DNA of 64,000 bases, from NCBI GenBank assembly GCA_963678775.2, contig CAXXGR010000007.1:124001-188000 (forward strand). The letters run 5' to 3'. The stretch comes from JBFHIJ01 sp963678775 (GTDB lineage: Bacteria; Bacteroidota; Ignavibacteria; Kapaibacteriales; UBA2268). Position numbers and translations under genes: made by a program. The stretch's first letter is position 1; every line of letters starts with the position of its first letter. A model generated the notes under the pieces. That model ran no database searches. It was not told the DNA's origin and was given only the letters and a program-made list of their open reading frames with translations. Below are positions 44,469 to 54,500 of this stretch, one piece after another.

Positions 44469-46871
44469 ATGCTAGACAAAAAGAACTTATCGGAAACTGA
44501 TGTTAGAACTAAATACATCACCCCGGCTATTATTAAGGCCGGTTGGAGCAATGAACAATTTCTTGAAGAAGTCTCTATCACTAATGGTAAAATTATTGTT
44601 AGCGGAAAACTTCACAAAAGGCTCGTAAATTTAAAAGCCGATTATGTTCTTTATTATAAAAGTAATATCCCAATTGCTGTTATTGAAGCTAAAAAATCTT
44701 ATAAAACGACTCCTGCCACTGGAATGCAGCAAGCTCTTAATTATGGAAAATATCTCGAAGTACCATTTATATTCAGTACTAATGGTGAAGGATTCCTTTT
44801 TCATGATAATACTGCACAGTCAGAAGATGTTGAAAAATACCTCAAAATGGACGAATTCCCTTCACCTGAAGAGCTTTGGATCAAATATCTTAAATACAAA
44901 AACTTAGAAAGTCCCGATACACGAAAAATTGTTTCTCAGGAGTACCACATTGAAGTTGGAGGGCGTGTCCCAAGATATTATCAACAAATTGCTATTAACA
45001 GAACACTTGAAGCTATTGCAAAAGGTCAAAATAGAATTTTATTAGTAATGGCTACAGGAACAGGTAAAACTTATACTGCTTTCCAAATTATACACAGGCT
45101 TTGGAAAGTTGGTGCTAAAAAAAGAATATTATTCCTCGCTGACAGAACGGCTCTGATTGATCAAACGATGAGAGGCGATTTTAAGCATTTTAAAGATAAA
45201 ATGACATTTATCAGGCATCGGGAAATTGATACTAGTTATGAAATATATATGGCTCTATATCAAGGTCTTTCAGGTGCAGATGACTCTGCAAACGCTTATA
45301 AAGAGTTCAGTCCTAATTTCTTTGATTTGATTGTAATAGATGAGTGCCACAGAGGCAGTGCTAAGGAAGACAGTGCTTGGCGGGAAATCTTGAATTATTT
45401 CAAAAGTGCTACTCACATTGGTCTTACTGCCACTCCTAAAGAAACTAATGAAGTTTCTAATATTGAATATTTTGGTGAACCATTATATACATATTCTCTA
45501 AAACAAGGAATTGATGATGGTTTCCTTGCTCCTTACAGTGTTTTGCGTATGAATATTAACATTGATGTCTTAGGGTGGAGACCTGAAAAGGGTAAAAAAG
45601 ATATTGACGGGGATGAAGTTCCGGATAGAGAGTATAACAGAACTGATTATGATAGAAACTTGGTTATTGAAGAAAGAACACAGCTGGTTGCTGAAAAAAT
45701 CACTGAATTTCTAAAAGGGTTTGACAGGTTTGCAAAAACTATTGTATTTTGTGCTGATATTGATCATGCAGAACGCATGCGCATGGCTCTGACTAATTGT
45801 AATCCTGATCTGGTAAAAGAAGATTACCGATATGTTATGAGAATTACCGGTGATAATCAAGAAGGGAAAATGGAACTTGATAACTTTATCAATCCTGAAG
45901 AAAAATATCCTGTTATTGCTACTACATCAGAACTTATGACAACAGGTGTTGATGCTCAGACTTGCAAATTAATCGTACTCGATGCTGAAATTAAGTCTAT
46001 GACTAAATTCAAACAGATTATTGGCCGTGGCACTCGAATAAATGAAGAATACGGCAAGTATTATTTTACTATTTTGGATTTCAGAAACGCTACTAAACTT
46101 TTTGCAGATAAAGATTTTGATGGAGATCCTATCAGAGTCAAAGAAGTATCTCAAGATGAGGATATTTCTGATTTTGCTCAGGAAACTTCAAGCTTTGAAG
46201 AATCTCAAAATATTGATGACACTTCAGGAAACGAACTTGAAGCTCCAATTGAAATAAGCTATCCTACTCCTGAAGTAATAGATTGTCCAGCAGCTGAACC
46301 AAAACCTAAGATCTATGTTAATGGTATTGATGTTTCTATTCTTGCTGAGCGTGAGTTGCGTTTCGACAGAAATGGTAAACTTATTACTAAAAGTTTGAAA
46401 GATTATACTAAAGAACTTATTACCGGTGAGTTTGCTTCTTTGGATGACTTTATAAGAAAATGGAGCGATACTGATAAAAAAGAAATTCTTATCGCTGAAT
46501 TAGAAGAGCAAGGAATTCCTATTGATGCTCTGAGAGATTCTGTAAAAGAGCAGGTTGACTTGTTTGATCTGATTTGCCATGTAGCTTTTGACCAGCCGCC
46601 TCTCACTCGCAAGGAAAGAGCTAATAATGTCAAAAAGCGTAATGTATTTGCTAAATATAGTGAAAAGGCTCGTAAAGTTTTAGAAGCTTTGCTGGATAAA
46701 TATGCTGATGATGGCATTGTCAATATCGAAAATATGGATGTACTCAAGTTAAAACCAATTAGTGAATTCGGATCTGTCATTGAGATTGTTAATGATATTT
46801 TTGGCAGCAAATCTGATTACCTGAGTGCTATCAAAGAGTTAGAATCGGAATTATATAAAACAGGGGCATAA
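44469..46871 (+). CDS. hsdR: Type I restriction enzyme, R (translocase/nuclease) subunit
   Basis: 800 residues, of the EcoEI/EcoAI type. The N-terminal nuclease core shows 'YVLYYKSNIPIAVIEAKKS' (E-x-K of the PD-(D/E)XK fold). The SF2 motor follows: Walker A 'MATGTGKTYTAFQ', 'VIDECHRGS', 'GLTATPKE', 'IVFCADIDHAERM', 'ELMTTGVDAQ' and 'QIIGRGTRI'. An acidic linker (about 565-610) precedes a C-terminal helical domain. It cuts unmodified invading DNA after ATP-driven translocation, together with the M and S subunits encoded next. The stop overlaps the hsdM start by one base. Confidence 0.95.
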   Translation: MLDKKNLSETDVRTKYITPAIIKAGWSNEQFLEEVSITNGKIIVSGKLHKRLVNLKADYVLYYKSNIPIAVIEAKKSYKTTPATGMQQALNYGKYLEVPFIFSTNGEGFLFHDNTAQSEDVEKYLKMDEFPSPEELWIKYLKYKNLESPDTRKIVSQEYHIEVGGRVPRYYQQIAINRTLEAIAKGQNRILLVMATGTGKTYTAFQIIHRLWKVGAKKRILFLADRTALIDQTMRGDFKHFKDKMTFIRHREIDTSYEIYMALYQGLSGADDSANAYKEFSPNFFDLIVIDECHRGSAKEDSAWREILNYFKSATHIGLTATPKETNEVSNIEYFGEPLYTYSLKQGIDDGFLAPYSVLRMNINIDVLGWRPEKGKKDIDGDEVPDREYNRTDYDRNLVIEERTQLVAEKITEFLKGFDRFAKTIVFCADIDHAERMRMALTNCNPDLVKEDYRYVMRITGDNQEGKMELDNFINPEEKYPVIATTSELMTTGVDAQTCKLIVLDAEIKSMTKFKQIIGRGTRINEEYGKYYFTILDFRNATKLFADKDFDGDPIRVKEVSQDEDISDFAQETSSFEESQNIDDTSGNELEAPIEISYPTPEVIDCPAAEPKPKIYVNGIDVSILAERELRFDRNGKLITKSLKDYTKELITGEFASLDDFIRKWSDTDKKEILIAELEEQGIPIDALRDSVKEQVDLFDLICHVAFDQPPLTRKERANNVKKRNVFAKYSEKARKVLEALLDKYADDGIVNIENMDVLKLKPISEFGSVIEIVNDIFGSKSDYLSAIKELESELYKTGA

Positions 46872-48526
46872 TGACAAACATTAAAGGCATTTTGGATAGT
46901 ATCCGTAATATTATGTGGCAGGACACAGGACTAAATGGTGATGCTCAGAGAATTGAGCAATTAGGATGGATGCTGTTTTTTAAAATATTTTCTGATAAAG
47001 ATTTAGAACTTGATTTACTTCATGAAGATTATGAAAGTCCTATTCCAACTAAATTTCACTGGAAGAACTGGGCTAAAGATAATGAAGGTATTACTGGCGA
47101 TGAGCTATTGCAGTTTATTGACCAGGAACTCTTTCCTGCTTTGCGCAATTTGGAAATTACTACTTCTCAAAGCCTTAAAAATCAGAGAGCTGCTCTTATC
47201 AAGGAAGTATTTGAAGGTAATAATAACTATATGAAAAGCGGCATTAATCTGCGCAAAATAATCAATATACTTAATGAGCTTGACTTCAATATTGCTAAAG
47301 AGCGTCATGCTTTTGGTGACATCTACGAGACTATTCTTAAAGATCTGCAGAGCGCCGGCAAAAGCGGTGAGTTTTATACTCCAAGGGCGATCACTCGTTT
47401 TATTACGGAAATGATAGATCCTAAAATTGGAGAGAAAGTTTTAGATCCAAGTTGCGGCACAGGTGGCTATCTTACTGCTGCTATTCAAAATATGATTGAC
47501 CAAGACCCGAATGCAAGCGAACTGCAAATAATTCAAGACAATATTGAAGGCTGGGAATATAAGCCGCTGCCATATCTGCTTGCTACTACTAATCTAATTC
47601 TTCATGATATTCAAATCCCAACAATCAAATTTAGAGATTCTTTAGATGAACCTCTTACTTCTTACTCCAGGAAAAATAGAGTAGATGTTATCTTAGCTAA
47701 TCCGCCTTTTGGTGGGATAGTTGCAAATGGGAATGAGTCCAATTTTCCGGCAAAGTTTAAAACTAAAGAAAGTGCTGATTTATTCCTTATACTAATGATT
47801 CACTTACTGAAAGAAAACGGCAGAGCCGGCATCGTTTTGCCTGATGGATCTCTGACCGGAGACGGAGTGAAGCAAAGAGTAAGAGAAGAATTGCTTGAAA
47901 AATGCAATCTGCATACTATTATCAGATTGCCTAACTCTGTATTCCAACCCTACGCTACTGTTGCTACTAATCTTCTCTTTTTTACAAAAGGTGAGCCTAC
48001 TAAAGAGATTTGGTACTATGAGCATAAACTGCCGGAAGGTCAGAAAAGCTACAGTAAAACTAAGCCTATTCAGCTAAGTGAATTTGAGCCTATCAAAAAG
48101 TGGTGGAATGATCGTGAAGAATCAGATGTTTGCTGGAAATTAGATTTTCAGACAAGAAAAGTAGATGCAAAAAAAGCTGCTTCGCCTTACAGAGAAAAAG
48201 CCGATAGCATCGCTGATGAAATTTCTAAAATTAAAAGCGAAATTGCTAATACAAAAAGAAAGCTCAAAAGCAAAAAGGACGATGCAGAGCTAAAAGCAAA
48301 ACAGACTAAGCTCACTAAGCAACTAAAAACAAAAGAGGCAGAACATAAAGAGCAAACTCTTGCTGCTGATAATATCTACTTTGCCGCATTTGATTTAGAT
48401 ATTAAAAACCCTAACAAAGTGGAAGAAACAATAGAGCACAGCAGCGAAGAGCTGATGGAAATGCTGGAAAAATCATTCGCAAAAAGCCATGATTTGTTAA
48501 ATCAACTTAAGGCTGCTGTGAAATGA
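46871..48526 (+). CDS. hsdM: Type I restriction-modification, M (N6-adenine methyltransferase) subunit
   Basis: 551 residues. N-terminal HsdM_N helices are followed by the adenine methyltransferase core: SAM motif I 'DPSCGTGGYLTAA' and catalytic motif IV 'ILANPPFGG'. A Lys/Glu-rich coiled coil (about 440-500) near the C-terminus is used for contact with S. With HsdS it methylates adenine in the host recognition sequence and so protects it. It overlaps hsdS by 4 bases (ATGA). Confidence 0.95.
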   Translation: MTNIKGILDSIRNIMWQDTGLNGDAQRIEQLGWMLFFKIFSDKDLELDLLHEDYESPIPTKFHWKNWAKDNEGITGDELLQFIDQELFPALRNLEITTSQSLKNQRAALIKEVFEGNNNYMKSGINLRKIINILNELDFNIAKERHAFGDIYETILKDLQSAGKSGEFYTPRAITRFITEMIDPKIGEKVLDPSCGTGGYLTAAIQNMIDQDPNASELQIIQDNIEGWEYKPLPYLLATTNLILHDIQIPTIKFRDSLDEPLTSYSRKNRVDVILANPPFGGIVANGNESNFPAKFKTKESADLFLILMIHLLKENGRAGIVLPDGSLTGDGVKQRVREELLEKCNLHTIIRLPNSVFQPYATVATNLLFFTKGEPTKEIWYYEHKLPEGQKSYSKTKPIQLSEFEPIKKWWNDREESDVCWKLDFQTRKVDAKKAASPYREKADSIADEISKIKSEIANTKRKLKSKKDDAELKAKQTKLTKQLKTKEAEHKEQTLAADNIYFAAFDLDIKNPNKVEETIEHSSEELMEMLEKSFAKSHDLLNQLKAAVK

Positions 48527-49848
48527 GTTGGAATTTAGTCAAAATGAACATCTTCCTCAAAGAAAGGCAGGGTAGATATAAACCTTATGATAAAGAAATT
48601 TCAGATTTACAACGTATAGACAAAATAGATTTTTCTGGAAATATTTATTTATCTGAGAAGCCTTCGAAAACTAATATGATACTAGTGAAACCTGGCGATT
48701 TAGTTATATCTGGAATTAATGTTGAAAAAGGTGCTATGTCAGTTTATATTGGAGATAAAGATGTTATAGCCACAATACATTACTCATCCTACATATACAA
48801 TGCGGACAAGATAGATATAAATTTTTTAAAGCATTTTCTAAAGAGTCCAAAATTTAAAGAAGCATTGAAAAATCAAGTGCCGGGTGGAATAAAAACAGAA
48901 TTAAAACCTAAACATATTTTACCATTAGAAGTTTATATTCCAACTTCTCTTGACGAACAAAAACAAATTGTAAATTACCTTGATATTCAATTTAGAAGAT
49001 TTAATAGACTTACTAAAGAACTCACACACCAATTAGAACTAGTAAAGCAGCTACGCCAATCTTTTTTAAGAGAGGCAATGCAGGGCAAGCTAGTGCCGCA
49101 AGATGCGGGTGAAGAAGCTGCCTCCGCACTATTGGAAAGAATAAAAACTGAAAAAGCAGAGCTTATCAAACAAAAGAAAATAAAGAAACAAAAGCCCTTA
49201 GCTCCTATTTCTGATGAAGAAATCCCCTTTGAAATTCCTGAAAATTGGGTTTGGTGTAGATTGGGTGAGATGATAGATATTAAAAGACCACTTACATATG
49301 GTATTGTGAAAATGGGAAACCCTCCAAAAAATAACGGTGTTTATGCATTACGATCAAGTGATATTAAATATAGATATATTGATTTATCAAAAGTTAGAAA
49401 AGTAAAATCTGAAATTTCAAATCAATATACTAGAACAATTCTTCAAGGAAATGAAATTTTACTTAATGTTCGCGGTACTTTAGGTGGTTGTGCAATAACA
49501 AATAGTACTTTATGTGGATTTAATATTGCAAGAGAAATTGCGATGATAGCTCTTCATAATCAGAATTTGAATAATTTTGTTTTTAATGTATTAACTTCTC
49601 CATTTTTTAGAGACGAGGTTAATAAAAATCTAAGAGGAATTGCATATAAAGGATTAAATCTTAATCTGTTAAATAGTTTTCTTATCCCTCTTCCCCCACT
49701 ATCAGAGCAAAAACGAATAGTAGAAAAAATGGACGGGCTCATGAAATACTGCGACCAACTTGAAGAAAGCATAAAGGCGAGCCAAAAGCAGAACGAGCAA
49801 TTACTTCAGCAGGTACTTAGGGAAGCTTTAGAGCCAGGAGACGCCTAA
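48523..49848 (+). CDS. hsdS: Type I restriction-modification, S (specificity) subunit
   Basis: 441 residues with two target recognition domains (about 1-145 and 235-385), each followed by a conserved coiled coil ('LDEQKQIVNYLDIQFRR' and 'LSEQKRIVEKMDGLMKY'). The central spacer carries 'SFLREAMQGKLVPQD'. Together these set the bipartite DNA target of the complex; the target itself cannot be predicted. The second domain begins at 'ENWVWCRLGEM'. A 12-bp hairpin follows the gene. No second hsdS copy or recombinase-driven inversion is seen nearby, so specificity looks fixed. Confidence 0.93.
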   Translation: MSWNLVKMNIFLKERQGRYKPYDKEISDLQRIDKIDFSGNIYLSEKPSKTNMILVKPGDLVISGINVEKGAMSVYIGDKDVIATIHYSSYIYNADKIDINFLKHFLKSPKFKEALKNQVPGGIKTELKPKHILPLEVYIPTSLDEQKQIVNYLDIQFRRFNRLTKELTHQLELVKQLRQSFLREAMQGKLVPQDAGEEAASALLERIKTEKAELIKQKKIKKQKPLAPISDEEIPFEIPENWVWCRLGEMIDIKRPLTYGIVKMGNPPKNNGVYALRSSDIKYRYIDLSKVRKVKSEISNQYTRTILQGNEILLNVRGTLGGCAITNSTLCGFNIAREIAMIALHNQNLNNFVFNVLTSPFFRDEVNKNLRGIAYKGLNLNLLNSFLIPLPPLSEQKRIVEKMDGLMKYCDQLEESIKASQKQNEQLLQQVLREALEPGDA

Positions 49849-49873
49849 TTCATAGTAATAATTAATATTTTAC

Positions 49874-49908
49874 CTCTCACACCTCCTCTAAAAAAAGAGG
49901 TGTGAGAG
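49874..49908. terminator. Strong hairpin between hsdS and the convergent nuclease-like gene
   Basis: A perfect 12-bp stem CTCTCACACCTC/GAGGTGTGAGAG lies between two convergent genes. It lacks a T-run on either side, so it may act as a transcript end barrier rather than a classical terminator. Confidence 0.5.
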
Positions 49909-49916
49909 TAAGTTTG

Positions 49917-50867
49917 CTATAACTCAGTAGTAGTAATTGTTATCTTACTTTTGCAGAAATTTTCCAGCTCCTCCCAACTCACCCATGCAAGCTGCTTAGG
50001 CAAGTTAAGCTTAGTTTCTTTATCTAACGCTCTATGAGGTAAGTCCAGCTGTAAAAGCTCTCCGTCTGCCTTATATTCAGTCATTTTAAAGCCGTAGAGG
50101 CGAGTTCTAGGATTGTCGATAAAGAACTGTGGAGTTACTAGCATAAATAAGCTTTTGTATTCAGAATCATCCAACATACAGTCTATATTCCTTGCTATTT
50201 GATTGCGTGCCATATCATAACTAACATCATAAGAAATATCAGATAAATATTTTGCTTCAATAAACACCCTAAATTTAGTTTTGGGATTGAATATATAAGC
50301 ATCTACATGAGTAGCACCTTCTAAATTTTCCCTAAACTCGCTACTATCTTTTTTCTTCGCTCTCTCGAAAATATAAGGAACTAAGTGCCTATTTTTTATA
50401 TTCTTAGAAAGATATTCTCTGTAAATCTTTGGTGAAGAAATTTGTTTTTCGAGAATCAGAGTTACTTTTTCTTCTTCAGATTCGCCTTCTATCAAAGCAT
50501 CATCCCAAGTTTTAAAGCCTATACCTTCAGGAGGATAAATTCCAAAAGCATGCTCTAACATCTGCTTAACGAGTTCCAGTTTATTTGGACTTTCAAACAT
50601 ACCAACAAAAGCACGAGCAGTAAAGAACCGCTCATCTTTCTCAGCTTGACGCATTTTTGTAATTTTATCCGAATACTTTACAGGTTCTTTGCAATAATCT
50701 TTATAATTGTCTATACTTTTTTGAAAGTAAGCTAGCTGAGCATCTCTGTTTTTGTTAATTGCTTCAGCGTTATTTTGTAGTTCCTTCTCTGAAACCACAC
50801 TTCTATCAAAATATTTTCCTAAATCCTGTTCGGAAAAAGGCAACAATTCATTGTGCATTTTAGTCAT
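49917..50867 (-). CDS. PD-(D/E)XK nuclease-like protein beside the type I system
   Basis: About 316 residues. The ATG at 50867 ('MTKMHNELLPFSEQDL') has AAGGAAA upstream; an in-frame start at 50933 is less likely. The C-terminal half shows 'THVDAYIFNPKTKFRVFIEAKY', i.e. Asp, ten-odd residues, then Glu-x-Lys, the hallmark of a PD-(D/E)XK nuclease core, followed by helical 'DMARNQIARNIDCML'. The N-terminal half is helical and charged, with no motif I can name. It resembles putative restriction endonucleases of the PGN_0703 kind, but that is inference. Placed on the opposite strand directly after hsdS, it could be an added defence nuclease. No methyltransferase of its own is seen. Confidence 0.6.
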   Translation of the reverse strand: MTKMHNELLPFSEQDLGKYFDRSVVSEKELQNNAEAINKNRDAQLAYFQKSIDNYKDYCKEPVKYSDKITKMRQAEKDERFFTARAFVGMFESPNKLELVKQMLEHAFGIYPPEGIGFKTWDDALIEGESEEEKVTLILEKQISSPKIYREYLSKNIKNRHLVPYIFERAKKKDSSEFRENLEGATHVDAYIFNPKTKFRVFIEAKYLSDISYDVSYDMARNQIARNIDCMLDDSEYKSLFMLVTPQFFIDNPRTRLYGFKMTEYKADGELLQLDLPHRALDKETKLNLPKQLAWVSWEELENFCKSKITITTTEL

Positions 50868-51542
50868 AATACTTTTCCTTTTCATTCTGTATTTATGTTT
50901 AAATATACTAAGTTTTAAGACACAATGTGTCATAAGAATTTTGAAAAGTGCTAATATTTTCTAAAATATTTCTATTTACAACTGACAATGATATAAAAAA
51001 CGATAAAATTGAATCTAACAACGCCTTATTCTGTCCTCCAAAAATTATATTTCGGTATATACTTTTAGAAATAATTTCATGTTTACACTAACAGCAGAAC
51101 TAAAGGTACAGAAGTTAACTGCTCATATAGAGCGTATGATATCTTTTAATATATTCAATAGATAAATATATATTAGGATTATAACAACATATTGAATACA
51201 GTATTGAAATTAATTCAATAAATAAATTTGTAAATAAATATATCTAATTATATTTGTAATGAATATAAAAATATCATTACAGGTTCGGGATTATATACAT
51301 AATATCATGTGTATATATTGTTTGTAATATTGTCTTAATATACATAGAGCAATGTTTCTTATATACAAAGACAACAATAAATAATGAGATTACTAATAGG
51401 AGTAATATGAAGTTATAAAATAAGAGTTAAGCTCAAAATTAAACACAGCTACGCACAAAAGCTGCAATTGGTTTGCATATCTTACTGGGCAGTAATTTTT
51501 GCAATTGCACATAATTAGTAATTTCAATTTTTAGAGTTTTAA
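50868..51542. other. Long AT-rich gap between the nuclease-like gene and the RHS gene
   Basis: About 675 bases with no credible gene. It must hold the divergent promoters of the nuclease-like gene and the RHS protein. I see no strong repeat or hairpin in it. Confidence 0.5.
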
Positions 51543-54500
51543 ATGAAAATAATACATTCAATCATTTGGCTTTTTATTTTGGGTAATGTTAGCTTATTTG
51601 CTGATTATCCAACTGAAGAAGTAGACTATAATGCTTCTATAAGAGATGTAACTACTGATATTAGAACTTTAGGCAACCCGGTAGGTAGTTTAGAAGGTCA
51701 AAATTCAGTTGGTGCGGATGGTAGTTTTAATTATAGTATCCCTATTTTTACAATTCCAGGCACAAATGGAATGCAACCGGATCTTAAAATTTCTTATAAC
51801 AGTAATCAGCATGATGGAATTCTGGGACTTGGTTGGAATCTTTCAGGTTCTTCTTCTATTTCAAGAATAGGTAAAGACAAATATCATGATGGAGAAATTA
51901 GTCCTGTTAAATTTAATGCTGAAGACAATTTCGTTTTAAACGGGCAAAGAATGGTTCAAGTAGAAACAGAAGAAATAGAATTTGATGATAGGACTGTTAA
52001 CGCACGCATCTTTGCTCTTGAAAAAGACAACACTATTAGGATATATGAACGTTTCTTCAAATATGATACCGAAGTATTTGAATACTTTGAAGTGCACACT
52101 AAAGAAGGTATGATTATAGAATATGGTGGTTCTCTGACAGCAAATGCTCACATGTATTTTGAAAATACGTCTGAAGAGGAACCTATTCCACTCACAAGGC
52201 AATACTTCAAATCAAAAATTATAGATATAAATGGTAATTATATAAAATATAATTACGATAACAATAGAAATGAATACTGGTTAAAGAGTATTCGCTATAC
52301 TGGAAATGAACAAGTACCAAGCATTCCATATGCTCAAATTAGATTCGAATATGGACTCCGAAAAGATCCTAAAACTAGTTTCTTTAATGGTATTGAAATC
52401 CCTTCAACTCTACTACTTACAGATATTTGTGTAGAATACACTAAAGGTGAAGATCAACTTGCTAGAAAATATCATATTGATTATCAGTGTAAACACTTTT
52501 CGCAGATTAAACAAATCACAGAATTTGGAAAAGATGAAGAACACCATTACAACCCTACAGTATTCAAATATTCTGATCATGATAAAAATTATATTCAAAA
52601 TCAATCACCTGAATACTATGTAGGGAATGATGAAGTACCGAGTTCTATGTTACACACAATGGTTCCGATATTTAATGAAGAAAATGTAGTATTTTATTAC
52701 GGGGACTTTAATAATGATGGTGTAAAAGACAGAATGGTTGTTGAACATGATTATGACATAGGAAGTTCAGGTAATGATCGAGCTAGATGGTTTCTACAGA
52801 CAGGATATTTTTATGATCCTCCTAGTGGAACTAGACAACTCAAATTTAGACATACAGCAAATGTATTTCAATTTGAATCTTATGATATTTGCGATTTGAG
52901 TTGGTTTTTACAGAGAGAGAACGTAATCGTTGCAGATTTAAATAAAGATGGCTATGATGATTTAATAATCCCATATTTGTATAGTGCTTCACCTGCCTTA
53001 GATATTTCAGGACTGTCATTTGCTCAACGACACCAATCACTTCATATTGAAGTAAGGTTAAATGATCATACTAATCATTTTAGTAATCCCATTGCCAATG
53101 TAAACCATTATCATTATATTTTGAAACAAGATAGAATAGCTCCTCCTTACAGGCATGTACGGATAAACGAAGTATTATATCCTGGTGATTACGATGGAGA
53201 TGGATATTTAGAATTGATGCTTAAGACATCACAAATGGATGTTGCAGGTAATGTGCTACAAGGTGGTGGCTCTGGAATTCTTAATTATTATGATCTGATA
53301 GATGAAAATGGAAATTTTGAGACTGATGATTTAGCCTTAGATCAGTTATGGGAAAATATTCTAATCGTAGATGACGAACAGTTCCAGCTAATTCCTGCTG
53401 ACTTTAATCAAAATGGAACTACTGATATTTTAGTAATAAATAATGACGGAGGAAAAGAAGAGCAAATTTATGAATTAGGAATAGACGCTCAAGGAAAACA
53501 TAAACTTAATCAAATCTATAACTTAGGAACAATGATTCCAAACGAAACAAAGCGATGCTTTAGCGGAGATTTTAATGCTGATGGTAAAATTGATTTATTG
53601 TATCGTAATCATGATGACAGTAAATGGTGTACTAGACTTTGGACTGGAAAAGAATTTACTGACACTATTCATATACCACATATGAGAGGAGATCATTATG
53701 ACAGATGTGATAATGTAGCTAATTTATATGTGGCAGACTTTGATGGAGATGGAACTTCGGATATATGGGCGAATTTACTTTTTCATTATTATGATGTCTA
53801 TGATGCAATTTATGGAGGACATAACACTGTTGAAGGATATCAATTTGATTCAAGGCAACAGTTTGATTTAGTAAAAAACAATACTAGTGCAACCCATTAT
53901 GATAATCACTCTATAAAAGATGAGACTGAGATAATATTGTTTCAAGGATGTAAATATAATCTCAATTCTACAGATAATTATATTGTGACAAATAGAATAA
54001 CCTATGAAAAAGAAATCTATAGCGAAGATGAAAGTATTGTTTGCCCATATTTTATATTGCCCGAAAGACTTGCTGTTGATGGAAGAGACGGTAATTCTTA
54101 CAATGCTTACCAAGCTAGTGCACTTAACAATGACTTCAATGCCGATGGTAACGGAGATTTAAAACATTATAACGGCAATAATTATTATTTGAGACTTAAA
54201 TCGAATATAGGTAAAAGTAAACTTAACTTCGTTTATGATGGTTATAACAATGCGACTAAAATACAATATGATTTATTATCGAATGAGTTTCTTCTATATG
54301 GTGGATCTGACGCAGCATATCATACTGAATCCGTAGAAACAGGGGACTTTCAAAACCTTAAAGGTGGATTTTATTTAGTTGCGGCTCTGAATTTTTATAA
54401 ATCAGATGATTTAGATATCTCCTATCAAACTAATCAATATAAATATTATGATGGCGTGATGCATAAAGAAGGATTAGGGTTTTTAGGTTTCAAAAAGATA

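Noticed and set aside
48523..49848. Phase-variable or shuffled hsdS
   Set aside because: Only one hsdS copy, no inverted hsdS fragments and no second recombinase next to it.
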